Source of the DNA: Bagarius yarrelli
Taxonomy: Eukaryota; Chordata; Actinopteri; Siluriformes; Sisoridae
Length of the DNA stretch: 64,000 bases
Assembly: GCA_005784505.1 (NCBI GenBank)
Contig: VCAZ01000006.1
Location: 10,176,724 to 10,240,723, forward strand
Reading direction: 5' to 3'
In this document: one piece after another, positions 15,069 to 27,400 of the stretch
Position numbering within the stretch: position 1 is the first letter of the stretch
Layout of the letters: each line of letters opens with the position of its first letter
Program-made: the position numbers and the translations under genes
The notes under the pieces: generated by a model
What the model was told of the DNA's origin: nothing
The model's input: the letters and a program-made list of their open reading frames with translations, nothing else
Databases searched by the model: none

Positions 15069-18000
15069 CATGGATTTTTTTTTAAAACAACATTGAATTT
15101 GGGAAACAATTATATTTTTTAATTATATGTAGATATTATATATATATATATATATTATATATGTATATTTTATAATAATGTTATTATTATAACATTATTA
15201 TTATAATTATTATCATTATTATTATTATATTTTATCTACATGGCGAAATGTAAAAAGTAAGCCACAGGAAGTCGCCTCAGTATAATGGTCTGTTACCCTT
15301 GTGCCTTATACTGCTGGTGCAATGTACCTAATTTTATTATAATAGCATCTGTAAGTCATAATTACAAATACACAAATGTAATAATTTTAGGTTTCTTTAT
15401 TGTCTCTAAGGATTGTTTTGCTGCTGTGTCCTAGGTGCGCTGGGGGGAGAAAGGCTCTACTGAGGAAGGTGCTAAGCTGGAGAAACCCAAAAATGCGGTA
15501 GTTAAGATGCCTGAGCAAGAGTTTGAGCCTTATGAACCCAAACCAAGGAGGTCAACACCACGTCGGCATTTACAACAGGGGAGGTGGTACTCACCTATTC
15601 AGGTACTATGTTTATCCAGAGATAGTTTTCTGTTCATTCATACACATGCCTATTTGTCTAAATGTTTGTTCAGTGCACTATACAAATTAAACTTGAATCA
15701 AAATTGAATCAAATCAAATATCGGACATGACAATTGTTATTAGTGAAGCGCTGATGTGATGACGCAGATGCTGTAATGGAACACTTTATGCAACATTCTA
15801 GAAAATTATTTATGCCAGGAAAGAGTAAAGTGCCTTATTATAATTAATTGTTTTGAAGTTGAAATAATAGTTGTGTGATTTAAAAAAAACATCTAGAGGC
15901 AAATTATTTAAAAAAATCAAAAATCTTTTGCTCTATCATTTATATACATTTATACGTTTATCGTTTGATCTTAAACCCAAACATCTCCAGTCTATAGATA
16001 AAAATGTCCTTGCTTTTCCTGACTTTTAGATGAGACTGTATATCAAATTAATTTGCACACCACTCTTTTACATTTTCTTTAATAAAAGTCACTGGTTTCT
16101 AATGTATAATCAAATTTTTTGGTCTTGCAGTAATATTCGAAAAGAACATATAAGTTTAATGTTGATCTTTAAGCTTTATTGGTTCTTGTGTCCGCCTCGC
16201 TCAGGGGAAACTGGACGCTTTGTGGGCTCTACTCCGCCGTGGATATGACCAAGTTTCCCTCATGAGGCCTCAGCCTGGGGATCAGGTAGGAATAATAACT
16301 GAGTACATCTAAAATATGACTTCATGTGTTTGCTGTGTCTGAGTTATATGCGTGACTAAATACCACAGCCCTCCAACTATGGAATGGAGGTTTATCTGGC
16401 TTTATTGACCAGATCTGGCTTGCCTCTTTGCCATTTAAGGTAATTCAGGGTTTAAACAGAGTTTTTTTGTGTGTATATTAGAAGTGTATCATTTCAGTGC
16501 ATGAATGTTGTATTTGTTGTATTTTAAGTGTATAAATATAACAGAGCCTTAATGGTCTTAAGTTTAATCTGTCTCTTTGCTGTGATATGTCTAGCTAAAG
16601 TGTTTTTTAACATGTTGCACTACTTTTCTATTATTTCTGTTCAGATCTTGAATACGTGCGATTGTAACACTGAAAACATTTTCACCTCCCTCACACCATA
16701 ACACACTGATAAACTGTGCACCTTAAATGCCAGTAGATATTTTCCATTTACTAGTAGCAGGTTTGTTTCAATACAGTGTCTTTTTTTAAGACCACAACTA
16801 TTCTATTTCTGTGACAACAAATTTTTCAATGAGTGAGATCTTCTGCGACACGTTGCGTTATTCTGCCACAGCAGACCGTATCATGGCAACACATCTGCAC
16901 AGCTATGAAAGGCATCTTTCATGTGGGCCAGAGTGATGAACACCATACAGTCCGACTCTATTGAGATGGGCAAGCTATTGCTGCAATCTCACATTGGATA
17001 GACTCGTGAATGTTGTCTCATTGAGCCGTGCTGCAGAATAGGCTGCTTGTGTGGGGCAGGGCCAATGCCCAGCTGCTCTGTTTAATGTGCAGAAGCTTTA
17101 AAAAGTGTTGGGAAAGGCAGCAGATTCACTAAAGTAGAGGGTTTGGCTGATAACAGCTGTAGCATTCAGGCTGGTTCGAGCATGCCCACAGTAAGGCGTG
17201 TGTTTCATGCCCACCTGCAGGACAATGTTTCATGAGCTGCCCTGGCACAGTCAGCACATACTACAGTAAACACAATCCCAAACTTTCTGCAGTCTCGATG
17301 TTCATGCTACACATTGACTGTTTTACTATATTTTTCTTATTTGTTGATTTCTCTCCAGCTGTACTGCTTCTGTCTTTTTAACCATACAAAACTAACAAAA
17401 AATGTGTGTTAATATATTAACTGTTCAAATTCTACATAAATCAGGATTTTATAAAATACTGTAAAAATCCTTTTATTGTGTCTCTAGAATATATCTCTCA
17501 GACAATTTTTGTTACTCTTTTCTCTGCAACCCTTTGGTCATGTAATTAAATTCTTTCTTTCTTTCTTTCTTTCTATATTGTTTGATTTTTTTGTTTGTTG
17601 GTTTGTTTTCGTTACTAATATTTTTGTAGTCTTAGAGAATGGTTTTTTTTTATTATTTTAAATATAAACAGTACAATTATTTATAAACTTGCATTGCCTA
17701 GATATTCATTCAAAATGCAGAAAGCCTGAGTTGTAGAAAATAAAATAAAGGTATGTATAGACGTTTTTCCTTTTTTTTTATGCATTAATGAAACTCCTAA
17801 TGGGGTTTTGGCTAGTCGCATAATCTGAAGTTTGACTTTGCCTGCAGTTAAGTTAAATTAATAAAATGTTCAATAAATCTATACATTAGACACAAATTTA
17901 TACCAATTAGGTTTTTCATGTGTGTTTTTGTTGTTTTAATTTTTTTTCTTTGGAAAATGGCACAAAAAACAAGAAGTAGAAAAGTCACTTGTTTAATTCT

Positions 18001-20085
18001 AATGCCCAATATTAACATGGCTAATATATAACACAAAGGGCCATTTAGGTTAAACTCATTATGTAAAAGCTTCAGTGCACACATTGTGATGCAAAAGTGA
18101 CAGGTTTGTTTTATTACTCTCTGAAGAAAGGAGTTCTTGTCACTAAAAGTTTTTTTGTTGAATCTTTTGTCTTCCTGGTTTACAAGGCCACTCTGGTTGA
18201 AAGTGAGTAACCTCGCCTGGTCTGGATCAGCCCATTTTGTGTTAAGACTGAGCAAATTCATAGAAGAAAGGGGGAAGTGTTTTGGTTTGCTTCTTTGGTA
18301 ATGACCTACTAAAGACAAATGACCCACTCTGACTGCTGGATTTCACAGCAAGCATCATTTAACACGTGTGGATAAAAAAGCACATGATTTTTATACTCTG
18401 TTATCAAAATCCGATTTTTCAGATCATGGTCAGAGCCACAACACTATGAAACCGTTTCCGACACTTGGTGGTCTAGTTTAACAGCTTATTAAACCGAGAG
18501 CCCTCTAATGTGACATGGGGCAAGTGAGCAGAATAGGGGTATGAATTTTATTGTGCTTGACCATTGTTGAGTGGCACTAGGGGTGATGTGAATTAATTCA
18601 TGGCTGCCTAGCTGAGGGGCTGAAGCCATCACTCTAGCAGCCATGTGTGCACCGGAGTGAGCATATGGGCCGAATGAGAAAGGAGCCTCCTAAATGCTAT
18701 GCAGATGGGCTGAAGGAAGAGGGAGAAAGAGCAAATGGGGGTGTAGAGGCAACGGAGAGAAATTGCTCCATATGGTGTTTTTACTACTGTGGATGTTCCC
18801 CAGCAGGCTTCAAGCTTCAGCAGCAGTTCCACAGCAGTTTCTAAAAAGATGTGTCAGAACAACCTTTTTACCACCAGCCACCTGGTGCATTGCTGTACAC
18901 AGACCTGGACCACATTTTAACACTACTGATGTGTATTCAATGACTGCTCTATAGACTAAGCAAGACTAGCAGAATAAAAAGTGGTAGTTTTAAACACTGA
19001 CTGTTGCTCAAAAGATCATGGGTCCGTTTCCCGACACCACAAAGATGCCACTCCCAGACCCCTGAACATGGTCCAACTGCTCAGTTGGATATAAAAAATA
19101 TAAATTTAAGTCATTTTGAATATCAGACAGAAATTTAAATGTAAAATTCAAGAGGTATTAGAGGTAAAAGGAACAGGAAATTAGAGATTAAAAAAAATTA
19201 ATTAATGGCATTTTCAGTGAATGTGTCTATCACTACAACGCATAAAAAAAGATAGTTGTCTTATACCTTTGCCCTAGCCTTGATCCAGTGCAATAATGAC
19301 CTGGAACAAAAGAGGAAATCTCTCTAGTCATGGTCTGGCTCGTGGCCTTTAATCTCTCCATCTGTTTGTCTGATGACCAATCAAACAGCATGGCAGAAAG
19401 TGGCACCTCCCTGACGACTGCTCTCATTGCCGTTCGAGTGAAAGTAATTCGAATAGATTTCAGCAAGAATCTGACCCCATTTTTCGATTCAACACTGGAC
19501 AGTATTTATCAGCTAGCATTGTGGGGTTTTTTCAGTTAGCCAAAAGAGCTTCAACAGCAGTCTTATCGGAATAAGTGTAACTGATTGATTAGAATCGAAT
19601 CCACACTATTATCAAAATTAACCTTAAACCCATATCTTTAAACAGAGAAAGTCTAACGCTCTGACAAATGAGGAAGTTGTTCCACTTTCAGCAGTTGTTC
19701 ACAATAAGTGATGTGTACAATAACACTGAATAGCTTTTCTTTGCTTTGACCTTAAGTTGAAACCATCCAAAAAACTTCCTGACAATGGTTTCTAAACGTG
19801 TAGCCTTTCTGACACTGATGAATCACTTTTCTTGTAAGAATGCTAGTTTTATTTCCCTAAGGTTTTGGAGAAAGAATCTTTTTTACTGCTACTTATTCTT
19901 TCAAAAGTGCAATGCTGCAACCCCTAAAACTCCACCCCCATGTTTTCAGGGACAGAGCTTTGGGGTGTGTAAAATCTTAGGCCTATTTGGGGTCATCATC
20001 TGGGCAAAAACATTCTTTCGGATATTAGGATTCTTTCATTCTTTTCTTGATCTGCAAGACTTTGCCTCTGTTTATATTTATTCTC

Positions 20086-20128
<43 letters not shown>

Positions 20129-20809
20129 GTGTGTGTTTCTTTTTTAAATAAAGAATTGCAGAAATTCCTTTATCAGGATGAAACTTGTTTGGCTCAGATA
20201 GATATAATCAATTTTATTATCATGTTAAAAGATAATAAGTGTTAGATTAGTTTGACTTATGAACGATTAGGTATTTTCCCTCTTTTATTAAGTGACTGAT
20301 GTAATTATAAAACAAAGAGGTGATTTCAGTACATTACTAATAGCCTAATCTATTATTTGTTTACACACATGTTACGTTATTTTTATAACAGCTCTCCAAG
20401 CATGCAAAGTTTTGCATTTAAAGCAAAAACAAAACATCATAGCTTGGGTCAATGGGTCATTTTTCTTATGCAGTAAACAGACAGCCTTGACATGGTGGTT
20501 AGCTTAAGTTTGTAACTGTCACTTATTCTGCCATCTGCTGTGTGCCTGCAGGGCCGATGCATCAACTTTACACGGGTAAAAGATGAGGCAGTCAGGACTC
20601 CACCGCACAGTCCTCCTCTTCCACCTCCACCACCCCAAGCAGAGCACCGGCCCTTGATACACCCACCGGCTTCGGCAACTCTTAACCGCCCAACCCGCTC
20701 ACCACCCAGACCCCCACCAGCACGATCGCCTCTTGGACCCCCACCATCACGAGCACCACCAAGACTCCCTCCTTCTGTTCCCCCACCACGCCCTGGGAAC
20801 CAGCACTGA
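2790..20809 (+). CDS. antxr1: Anthrax toxin receptor 1 / TEM8-type membrane receptor, complete, 18 exons
   Basis: Single-pass host receptor for extracellular matrix; family members bind collagens and link to actin. Exons: 2790-2938, 4308-4379, 4466-4537, 4619-4700, 4807-4837, 4933-5006, 5114-5182, 5276-5356, 5447-5507, 7815-7913, 8062-8131, 12096-12174, 13242-13337, 13430-13468, 14929-15027, 15435-15602, 16205-16285, 20552-20809. They join in frame to 1680 nt (559 aa; human ANTXR1 is about 564). A signal peptide lies at about residues 5-26. The vWA domain carries the MIDAS residues D49-x-S51-x-S53, T117 and D146 (LTDGE). A receptor Ig-like region ends at Cys313. One membrane helix spans about 317-337 and is followed by WWFWPLCC. 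The cytoplasmic part has acidic and basic segments (KKKWPTVDASYYGGRGVGG), GRCINFTRV, and a Pro/Arg-rich tail. TEM8-like stretches (VGVKDF, SCIEILAAEPS, FQVVVRGNGF) favour ANTXR1 over ANTXR2. A fish ANTXRL/antxr1c orthologue is possible from synteny. Confidence 0.93.
5007..5113 (+). other. GC-AG intron 6 of the ANTXR gene
   Basis: Exon 6 ends CAG GAG and the intron begins GCAAGT; the acceptor is GCAG at 5110-5113. No GT donor keeps the frame and the E-A-x-x-x-R-S pairing expected in the vWA domain (QQEAQRARSFGAIVYC across the junction). GC-AG introns with a strong AG|GCAAGT donor are a known minor class. Confidence 0.75.
5508..7814 (+). other. ANTXR intron 9
   Basis: 2.3 kb intron between good GT and AG sites. 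I see AT-rich sequence and no convincing exon, RNA gene or transposon end. Confidence 0.7.
8132..12095 (+). other. ANTXR intron 11
   Basis: 4.0 kb intron. It is AT-rich throughout. A short tract at 10380-10445 (CAGCTGTAGAGCTTTTGCC, then TTCAGTGTTCCAATCCCACC) resembles the tRNA-like end of a fish SINE but is too decayed to classify. No open frame in it resembles a known protein. Confidence 0.6.
12502..12656 (+). repeat. SINE/MITE-like dispersed repeat in ANTXR intron 12
   Basis: It begins with the conserved head (ACATTTAGCGCAGACGCCC, then TTATCCAG) and ends with the tail GGTGCTGGGATTTGAACC and CACTGTGCTACCCAC. The same head and tail occur at 23219, 31018, 32850, 33855 and 62908 in this window, so it is a dispersed family. 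Its class (SINE or foldback element) is not settled by sequence. Confidence 0.7.
13574..14072. repeat. Foldback element with TGGGTTA/TAACCCA ends in ANTXR intron 14
   Basis: The left end carries CACTTGGGTTAAAAATGACC and GTTGGGTTATTTTAACCCA. The right end carries TAACCCAGATATTGGGT and AATAACCCAATGTTTTTGAA. These are imperfect inverted repeats about 0.4 kb apart, as in non-autonomous DNA transposons of fish. No target-site duplication was defined. Confidence 0.5.
15028..15225. repeat. (TA)n and TAT/TTA microsatellites directly after ANTXR exon 15
   Basis: A pure TA run of about 18 units (15031-15066) starts three bases after the exon 15 donor. Further TA and ATT/TTA runs lie at about 15134-15225. 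This is simple-sequence expansion in intron 15. Confidence 0.9.
16286..20551 (+). other. ANTXR intron 17
   Basis: 4.27 kb, the longest intron of the gene. It holds a TTTC run (about 17552-17575), a decayed SINE-like tract (about 18990-19085) and a long GT microsatellite (20089-20136). Open frames here, such as those on both strands at 17848-18844, match no family I know and look like chance. Confidence 0.7.
20089..20136. repeat. (GT)n microsatellite
   Basis: About 24 GT units, interrupted once by GC, in the last ANTXR intron. Confidence 0.9.
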
Positions 20810-21740
20810 GAACAATGGAGAATCCTTAGCAACCTATGCTAAGAGTTGTTGCTGGACAGCAAAAAAGGTCAACTACTGATTAACTGAGGCTTTGGGTCTG
20901 CTGCAAAAGAAATGTAGTCAGTATGTGTAAGTCTTTAAATAGTTATACTTCGCATTTGTAAAAAAAATTGACAATAGCATATTGCATGACTGGATGACTA
21001 GCGGAGACTGAAGAATGGAGGGCTTAAGCATGTTGAAGTATAGGGTAGCCATCTGTAAGACATTTTCTAAAGCACTAGCCTAAAATCATTTGGTTAGAGC
21101 TATAATAATAAAGTAAATGCGACTGCTGGGCAGTTCCATCCTCTAATTTATTTAGCTTCGGTTTTCTGGAAAGCACTTGAGCATAGAATGACAAGGTGTC
21201 CACTACTGGTATAGGACATTAAGCATTTCTAAGCATGTGTCAAAAATACTAAAATTTTAAAAAAGACAAATAAGTGGTCTACTTTTTAAAATGTAAAATT
21301 ATATATATTGTGAGGGTAATCCAGGGCTTTCTTTTTTTTTTACCTGCAATGTGTCAACTGTAGAAGGACTGTATGATCAAAATTAATCAAATTTACTTTT
21401 ACTTTGTATAAAACAATATTTGTAAAAAAGAACAAAAAAACAAAAAAAACAGTTCTCTTCCTGTCCTCACACAACTAACCAAACATCACTGTCATTTATT
21501 AAACAATTTTGCAACCTATTGTATCCGGTTGTTTTTCTAAAAATACTATCTAATTATAGCAAAAATGGGCAAAAATTGTGTCTTAGTCTAGTGTGCTCTG
21601 TAGTCCTCCTGCTTCCCCTGAGATTCACTTCCTCTCATTCCACACGTGTTTTCTGCCCATGTACTGCTCTGACCTTTATTTGACACTGAGAAGGTCTTAA
21701 CGCACTGCCAACACAAATAAAGCCTGTTTTTTTTTTTTTT
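20810..21740 (+). other. 3' UTR of the ANTXR gene
   Basis: It follows the TGA at 20807-20809. AATAAA signals lie at 21107-21112 and 21716-21721; the second is followed by a T-rich stretch, as expected of a polyadenylation site. The end coordinate is approximate. Confidence 0.5.
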
Positions 21741-22649
21741 AAAGTTTAATCTTACACAACTATTGGGGTAATATGATAGTTTAAGGCCTTGATTCCCACT
21801 TTCTTTTCTGCTGGTCCGCTTTTTTTGTAGAATAAAACAAATTTCAAGGTATTTTGGTAATCAACTTGGTAAAAAAAAACAAAACTTTTAAACAAAAACA
21901 ACTTGGTAAAAAAAACATCGTTTTACTATGTAACAATATTTTCATTTATGTTACCAGCGTTGATATCATGTTACAGCACATTCATAGAGTAAAATAGAGA
22001 CGAGCAAAACACTGCCAGGTGGTGCGGCGTGGCATGGTATATATGGCATATATTTTTGCCTCTGTGTTTGGACTGGACCTTCATAACAGAAAGCCTTTTC
22101 CTTTCCCTAAATACCTACTAACTCTGTATGAAGTGACAAATCTTTTCCTACAACTAAATTAAATGACCCAGCTATATTTCCACACTTTTAGTTTAAATAT
22201 AATTGTCACTGGTACTATTGTTTGACAGACATTTTTTTCTATATCACACATTCCAACTATCTGGCTATTGTCCCTCACACGAAGTTATACACAAAAGTTA
22301 TAGACAAAAAGTATTTAAAATGTTTTACAGCCCAACTCAATCGACTCAGCAGTCGCCACTTCCGCATCTGTCTTCAGTATCGGTTAGTGTGTAAACAACG
22401 CTAAGACCAAACGAATACAGACCTCAATGCTTTAATGATTGTATGTGTCCCAGATGCCCACAGAGGTGAACTGGTCATCTGGCAGACAGGCCATTTTCCC
22501 GCTGGGCAGACGTACTTTTGGGCTGGATACTATGAGTATAATGTTTTTGTCTTATCATAAAATTTGGGCAGATAAAATTATCAACCCCATACCCTATTTA
22601 TTACACTGATATTTATTGTAAATAAGCCACTCATGCACTTCTGGTTAGA

Positions 22650-22732
22650 TGCTAACTGCATTTCATTGGCTCTGTACATGTACCTTGCACAATGACAATA
22701 AAGTTGAATCTAATCTAATCTAATCTAAAACT
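22650..22732 (+). mobile_element. 3' tail of a LINE retrotransposon
   Basis: TTGCACAATGACAATAAAGT is followed by ATCTA tandem repeats. This is the usual 3' end of 5'-truncated fish LINEs of the L2/Rex type. No coding part remains. Confidence 0.6.
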
Positions 22733-23218
22733 CTAATCAACCGATTCAGTTTTTTTTCTGCTTGGTTAGTTGATGTGGCCGGGGTATTTGTGGTGGTGTA
22801 ATGTATTTGTCAAAAAAGTCGGCACAGGATTTTTTCTTAGACAAACTGACCCATGTGACATTTATTCAACAGCCTATTAGTTCTTCCCTTAATTGACATT
22901 GGGGGACCAAATTACATCTATTAACAACTCCTCTTTTGGGCTCCTCCTCTTTTTTGTGCATGCAGCCACATGTGTCTTTTGACACATCTGTCAAAATACT
23001 CCATCAAACCAAGAGAGAGGAAGGAAACAAGAAATTCTGCGCTGCAAGGGTGTGCAAAGATGAATAGTATTTGTAATTGTATGTAGTAGGCCTGTCTGGA
23101 TCATAATACCAGGGTCAATTTTTTTGTCCCAGTCCAGCTATGGTTGCACACATAAATAATATAATATAAAATGGACGTGACAGGCACTCAATTAGAAGGA
23201 TACTCTAGTTGTTAGACA

Positions 23219-23410
23219 TACATTTACAGCATTTGGCAGATGCCCTTATCCAGAGCAACTTACATTTATCTCATTTATACAACTAAGCAATTGAGGGTTG
23301 GGGGCCTTTCTCAGGGGCTCAGCGGTGGTGGCTTGGTTGAGCTGGGAGTCAAACCCACAATCTTCAGGTTGGTAGTCCAACACCTTAAACATGAGCCACC
23401 ACTTTCCCCT
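23219..23410 (+). repeat. SINE/MITE-like dispersed repeat, near full length
   Basis: Best-preserved copy of the family. The head is GCATTTGGCAGATGCCCTTA and TCCAGAGCAACTTACA, the middle GGGGCTCAGCGGTGGTGGC, and the tail GTCCAACACCTTAAAC and GAGCCACCACTTTCCCC. It lies between the ANTXR and RRP12 3' ends. Confidence 0.75.
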
Positions 23411-24219
23411 ATATTAGGCAATATCTAATAAATATTTAAGTCCGCACTAAATCAATTTACTAAATCATCAGTGAGGGAGCCCACAGGGACAATTAAAATT
23501 TAAAGAAGGATTCTGCATGAAGAAATGTTTCAAGAGCTGTTTCTATCCAATTAGCTTTTACAGAAAGTTAGCCGGTCCAAAGTAAATTTTATCAAACATT
23601 TTTGACTACACGTTTGTTTTACAGGGAGAGTCGATTTACAATCATTTTATGGCGTGTATCCTAATAAAAAAACTTAATGGTGTACAATGAAAAACATTAT
23701 TAACCTGTAATATTTGTAAAATGCACCATTATTAATGTCTGGTTAAACAATAGTGCACTTTAAAGGAAACACTGACCCCCGCTGGATAAATCAAATAGTG
23801 CGCTAAAGACAAACTACATGACTAAAGTTTTAAGAGCCTTAAGCTAAATCTATAAAAAAGATAATATATTTAGATGCCCTAAATCACGAGAACGAGACAA
23901 ATTTAATAAACATACTGTGTAGTTACATTTTCAGAAATTCAAGATTTACATGAAACAACAAAGTGGTGTTAAAATCTATTATTTCAAAGGCTTTTTCATA
24001 AATGTAGAAAAAACAGAAAATAGGTCAATTTAAATATATTCTTGTAGAATAATTAAACCTATGCAATATTTTTTTTTATCCTAAATAAGCACGTTTCAAC
24101 TCTCATTTTTAGCCATTTTTATTTTTCAACACATAAATAAATTTCTCTCACAATACCATCTTGTGTAATCTACTTATCTCCACCTTTAGAACAGACATTT
24201 TGTTGAAGAGAATCACACA

Positions 24220-24403
24220 ATAAGAGGAGCACAGTTTGTTTTATTCCTACTAACTGCACAACGCTGCACTAACTGTACAACAGCTTTCCTTAAGCTCCAC
24301 AAAGCCTGATACAGCATGATGCAGTGATTCGTACAGAGCGATAAACTCTCTATAGTAGTCCATAACAAAAATATCCAACCGGATATTAATATACATGTCT
24401 GGC
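24220..24403 (-). other. 3' UTR of rrp12
   Basis: It follows the TGA at 24406-24404. A minus-strand AATAAA lies at 24245-24240, so the transcript should end near 24220. This gives a short UTR of about 180 bases. Confidence 0.55.
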
Positions 24404-27400
24404 TCAGGCTCTTCTCTTGTTTTTCTGCATTCTCTTTCCAGACAGTGCTCCCTTCTTCGCTCCTCTAACCATGCCCTTAAATTGGCCCTGCAGTTTGGCC
24501 TTTTTCCTGTAAACATACAGTTGCTGGATCAGATTGAGAGAATCACAATTTACTGGTAATATATATATGCAATAATTTCAAAGCTTTATTACCTGCGGTT
24601 GAGCTGGGCCTTCTTAAGAGGGATGTAGGCATATGGGTCGTGCTTGTCTTTCTTTTTAATGTCTCCTTTCCCTTTCTGCTTTGACATATAAGAGGATTGT
24701 TAGTGATATATTATAAGTCTACTGTAAGCTTAGGTAAAGAAATAAAACACACAGGGCTGTGCTGCAATAACTACACATTTAATGTGGCAATATGATTAAG
24801 GCCAAAGTGAAGCAGAGGAACACTGATTAAAAATGTAAATATAATTTTTCTACTGTTTCTGTCATGAAAGTACTGTAGAATAAAAAAAAAAGTATCAAAA
24901 ATTTATACTTTATAAATTTATAGACTTGTAAAATGTAATTTATAAAGTGCAATATATCCAGTATCGTCAGCAATATTTTTTTTTTTAAATCACATTTTTG
25001 ATAGTGATTATTTTATTAACAAATGTTGAGTGCACTTTCAACTAATTATATATGTGTAATCAGTCAAAAGTGCACTTAATATCCGTTAATTAATATTCAT
25101 TATTCTTTTTTTTATTCTACAGTACTTTCATTTTTTAAAATAAGAATTAGGATATACATATAAACAGAGTTAGTATATAGGATTATTATTATATCCATTT
25201 CTTTACCTTAGCTCTGTAATCAACCCCTGACTCCTCTCTTCCTCCGAGAGGTCTGTGAATGCCACTGCCACCAGCTGGGATTAAATAAAATTAAATTAAA
25301 TGAAAAAAAAAAAAAGAAGAAAGTGTTAACTACAATATAGAAACAAATTTGCTGCTGAAATGCAAAGTAACTGCATAATTTATTTGCTTATAAATAAATT
25401 TTATACCTTTGTATTTCATTTGTGGCTCAATCTCCATGTCATCATCCAAATCATCAACTTTCCTTTTCTGGCTCTTTTTCTGCTCATATAAAACAAGTGT
25501 CCATTATTGTTTACCTTTTTTGGCTTGGACATATACACAACACTAAAAATATCACCAACTACTTACCGTTTTAACACCAGCCTCTTTCAGGATGTCATTG
25601 ATTTCCTTATCACCTGGTAAAAAAACAGCACAATTCCATTTATGGTCCCATTTAACACACTTGCTGTACAGAAATAGAGCTAAATTAAGGACCAAGACAA
25701 ACGTTTTTTAAATCAATGCAATTAACACAGCTGCATTTTTTCTATGAAAAATTTTAAACACTGCTAGATTACACTTTGACGATATTAATTACCACAAAAG
25801 CAATTTATCTTTAACATACACAAGGGTATCAATGTTTTAAGACATGCCAACAGATGGCAGCACGGGGAAGCTGTGCAAGCAGTCTTGCGCCGCCATCTGT
25901 TGGCATGTCTGAAAACTTCTTGATAACCCCTTGTGTGCATATCCCAAAGCCAAAACACAGTGCTGAAATGAACGCTAAACTGTTGAGAACTAATGAACTG
26001 TTACTTTGCCTTAATTTTAAACTTAGAAACTGCTGCCTAATCACAACAAATTTGTTCATTTAATAAAATAACAGAAATTATATAAGCTGTTGTGTATGGG
26101 TAAACTGTAGTACCCAAGCCCACAATTAGTGTCTAGGATAGTGACTCTAAGGTGGTCATAAGAACTCCATGCCAACATAGGATCACAGGTAATTTAAGTC
26201 AACATTCAGACCCAACCCAAATGCCTTACCGTTAGACTCATCATCCTCCTCATCATCATCTTTAATGATCAATTTCCCATCTGAAGTCACCTTGAATCCA
26301 TGATCCACCTTAAGTGTTTTCTTCATGTCAGGGTTGGTAGCTACACCCAAAAGAGTGTTAAATGTTTAAAGATAATACAACTCAATGACTTAAATTTAGT
26401 TTAAATATCTAATATACTTCTATTAATATTAGAATTTATACTTTCTACTAAAAAATCTATTAAAACATCTTACAAAGAACTCTCTGTGCTGCTTTGGGAT
26501 CGAGGAAGTTGAGTGGTTCATCAGCCACTCCTTCTTTTAGCCAAGCCTTTGCTTTTTGTTTAACATGCTTCTTTTGGCCTTTTTTAGGTTTCTCATCCTC
26601 TGAGTCAGCAGAGTCTGTATCTGCCAGGATGTCCTCAATACTGCAGGCACAAAAGAAAAATTATGTTGGTCTTAGTGCTTCCTTTTCTCTTTAATCTCTC
26701 CTCTAAACTCTAAAAATGTGTTTCACGTCACAACATTTTTATTCCTTTGCTGAAAGCAGCCCATTTATCAATATATTAAAAAAAAAAAGCTTAAGCACCT
26801 ATCAGTCTTGACTTTTGGAGTGTCATCCTCACTGTCTGAACCGTCCTCCTCAGCCTTGTGCAGCAGTTTTTGTCTCTTTGTTCTGGCCTCCACTTTTCGG
26901 ATGTTGGCCAGCACTTTGTGAAATTCCACAGGCAGCATGCTCTTGACCAGCTCGAAGCTAAGCACACAGAGGTAAGGGTTTACAGAACAGTTTTGCTAAA
27001 TACATACACAGCAGAAAACGATGTGCGGAAGTGCTATTAAAAGACTGCAGGTAAACCTACCCAAACTTGCGGACTAATTTAGTGAAAATGTTTTTCAGCT
27101 TTGTCCTGCAGTGTCTTCTCATATCATCCTTCATACTGCTGATGCCCTCCATCTAAAATGTTAATGTACAAAATAAGATTGTGACCAGTGCACATTTACA
27201 GCATTTTAACCTACACTGATTTAATTTATACAACTGACTAGTTAAGGCAGGGGTCACCAATCTCGGTCCTAGAGGGCTGGTGTCCAATCCTAATCAAACA
27301 ACCTGAACAAGTTAGTCAAGGGCTTGCTAGTTATATTTTAAACTTACAGACAGGTGTGTTAAGGCAAGTGGGAGCTAAACCCTGCAAAACGGCAGCCTTC

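Larger units (their letters stand above)
21741..24220. other. Intergenic region between the convergent ANTXR and RRP12 genes
   Basis: About 2.5 kb between two 3' ends. It contains a LINE 3' tail (22650-22732) and a SINE/MITE-like copy (23219-23410). I see no supported gene in the rest. Confidence 0.6.

Noticed and set aside
17848..18327. 159-codon open frame on the minus strand
   Set aside because: It lies wholly inside an ANTXR intron, is low-complexity in composition and matches no family; no splice or promoter context.
2790..20809. Assignment of the receptor to ANTXR2 because a PRDM8-type gene is its neighbour
   Set aside because: Several stretches and the long proline-rich tail are of ANTXR1/TEM8 type; the ANTXR2 form ends soon after GRCINF.
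20449..20832. 127-codon Gly/Arg-rich open frame on the minus strand
   Set aside because: It is the antisense of the proline-rich last ANTXR exon.
24250..24516. 88-codon open frame on the minus strand at the rrp12 3' end
   Set aside because: Wrong frame of the last rrp12 exon; the correct spliced frame stops at 24404.
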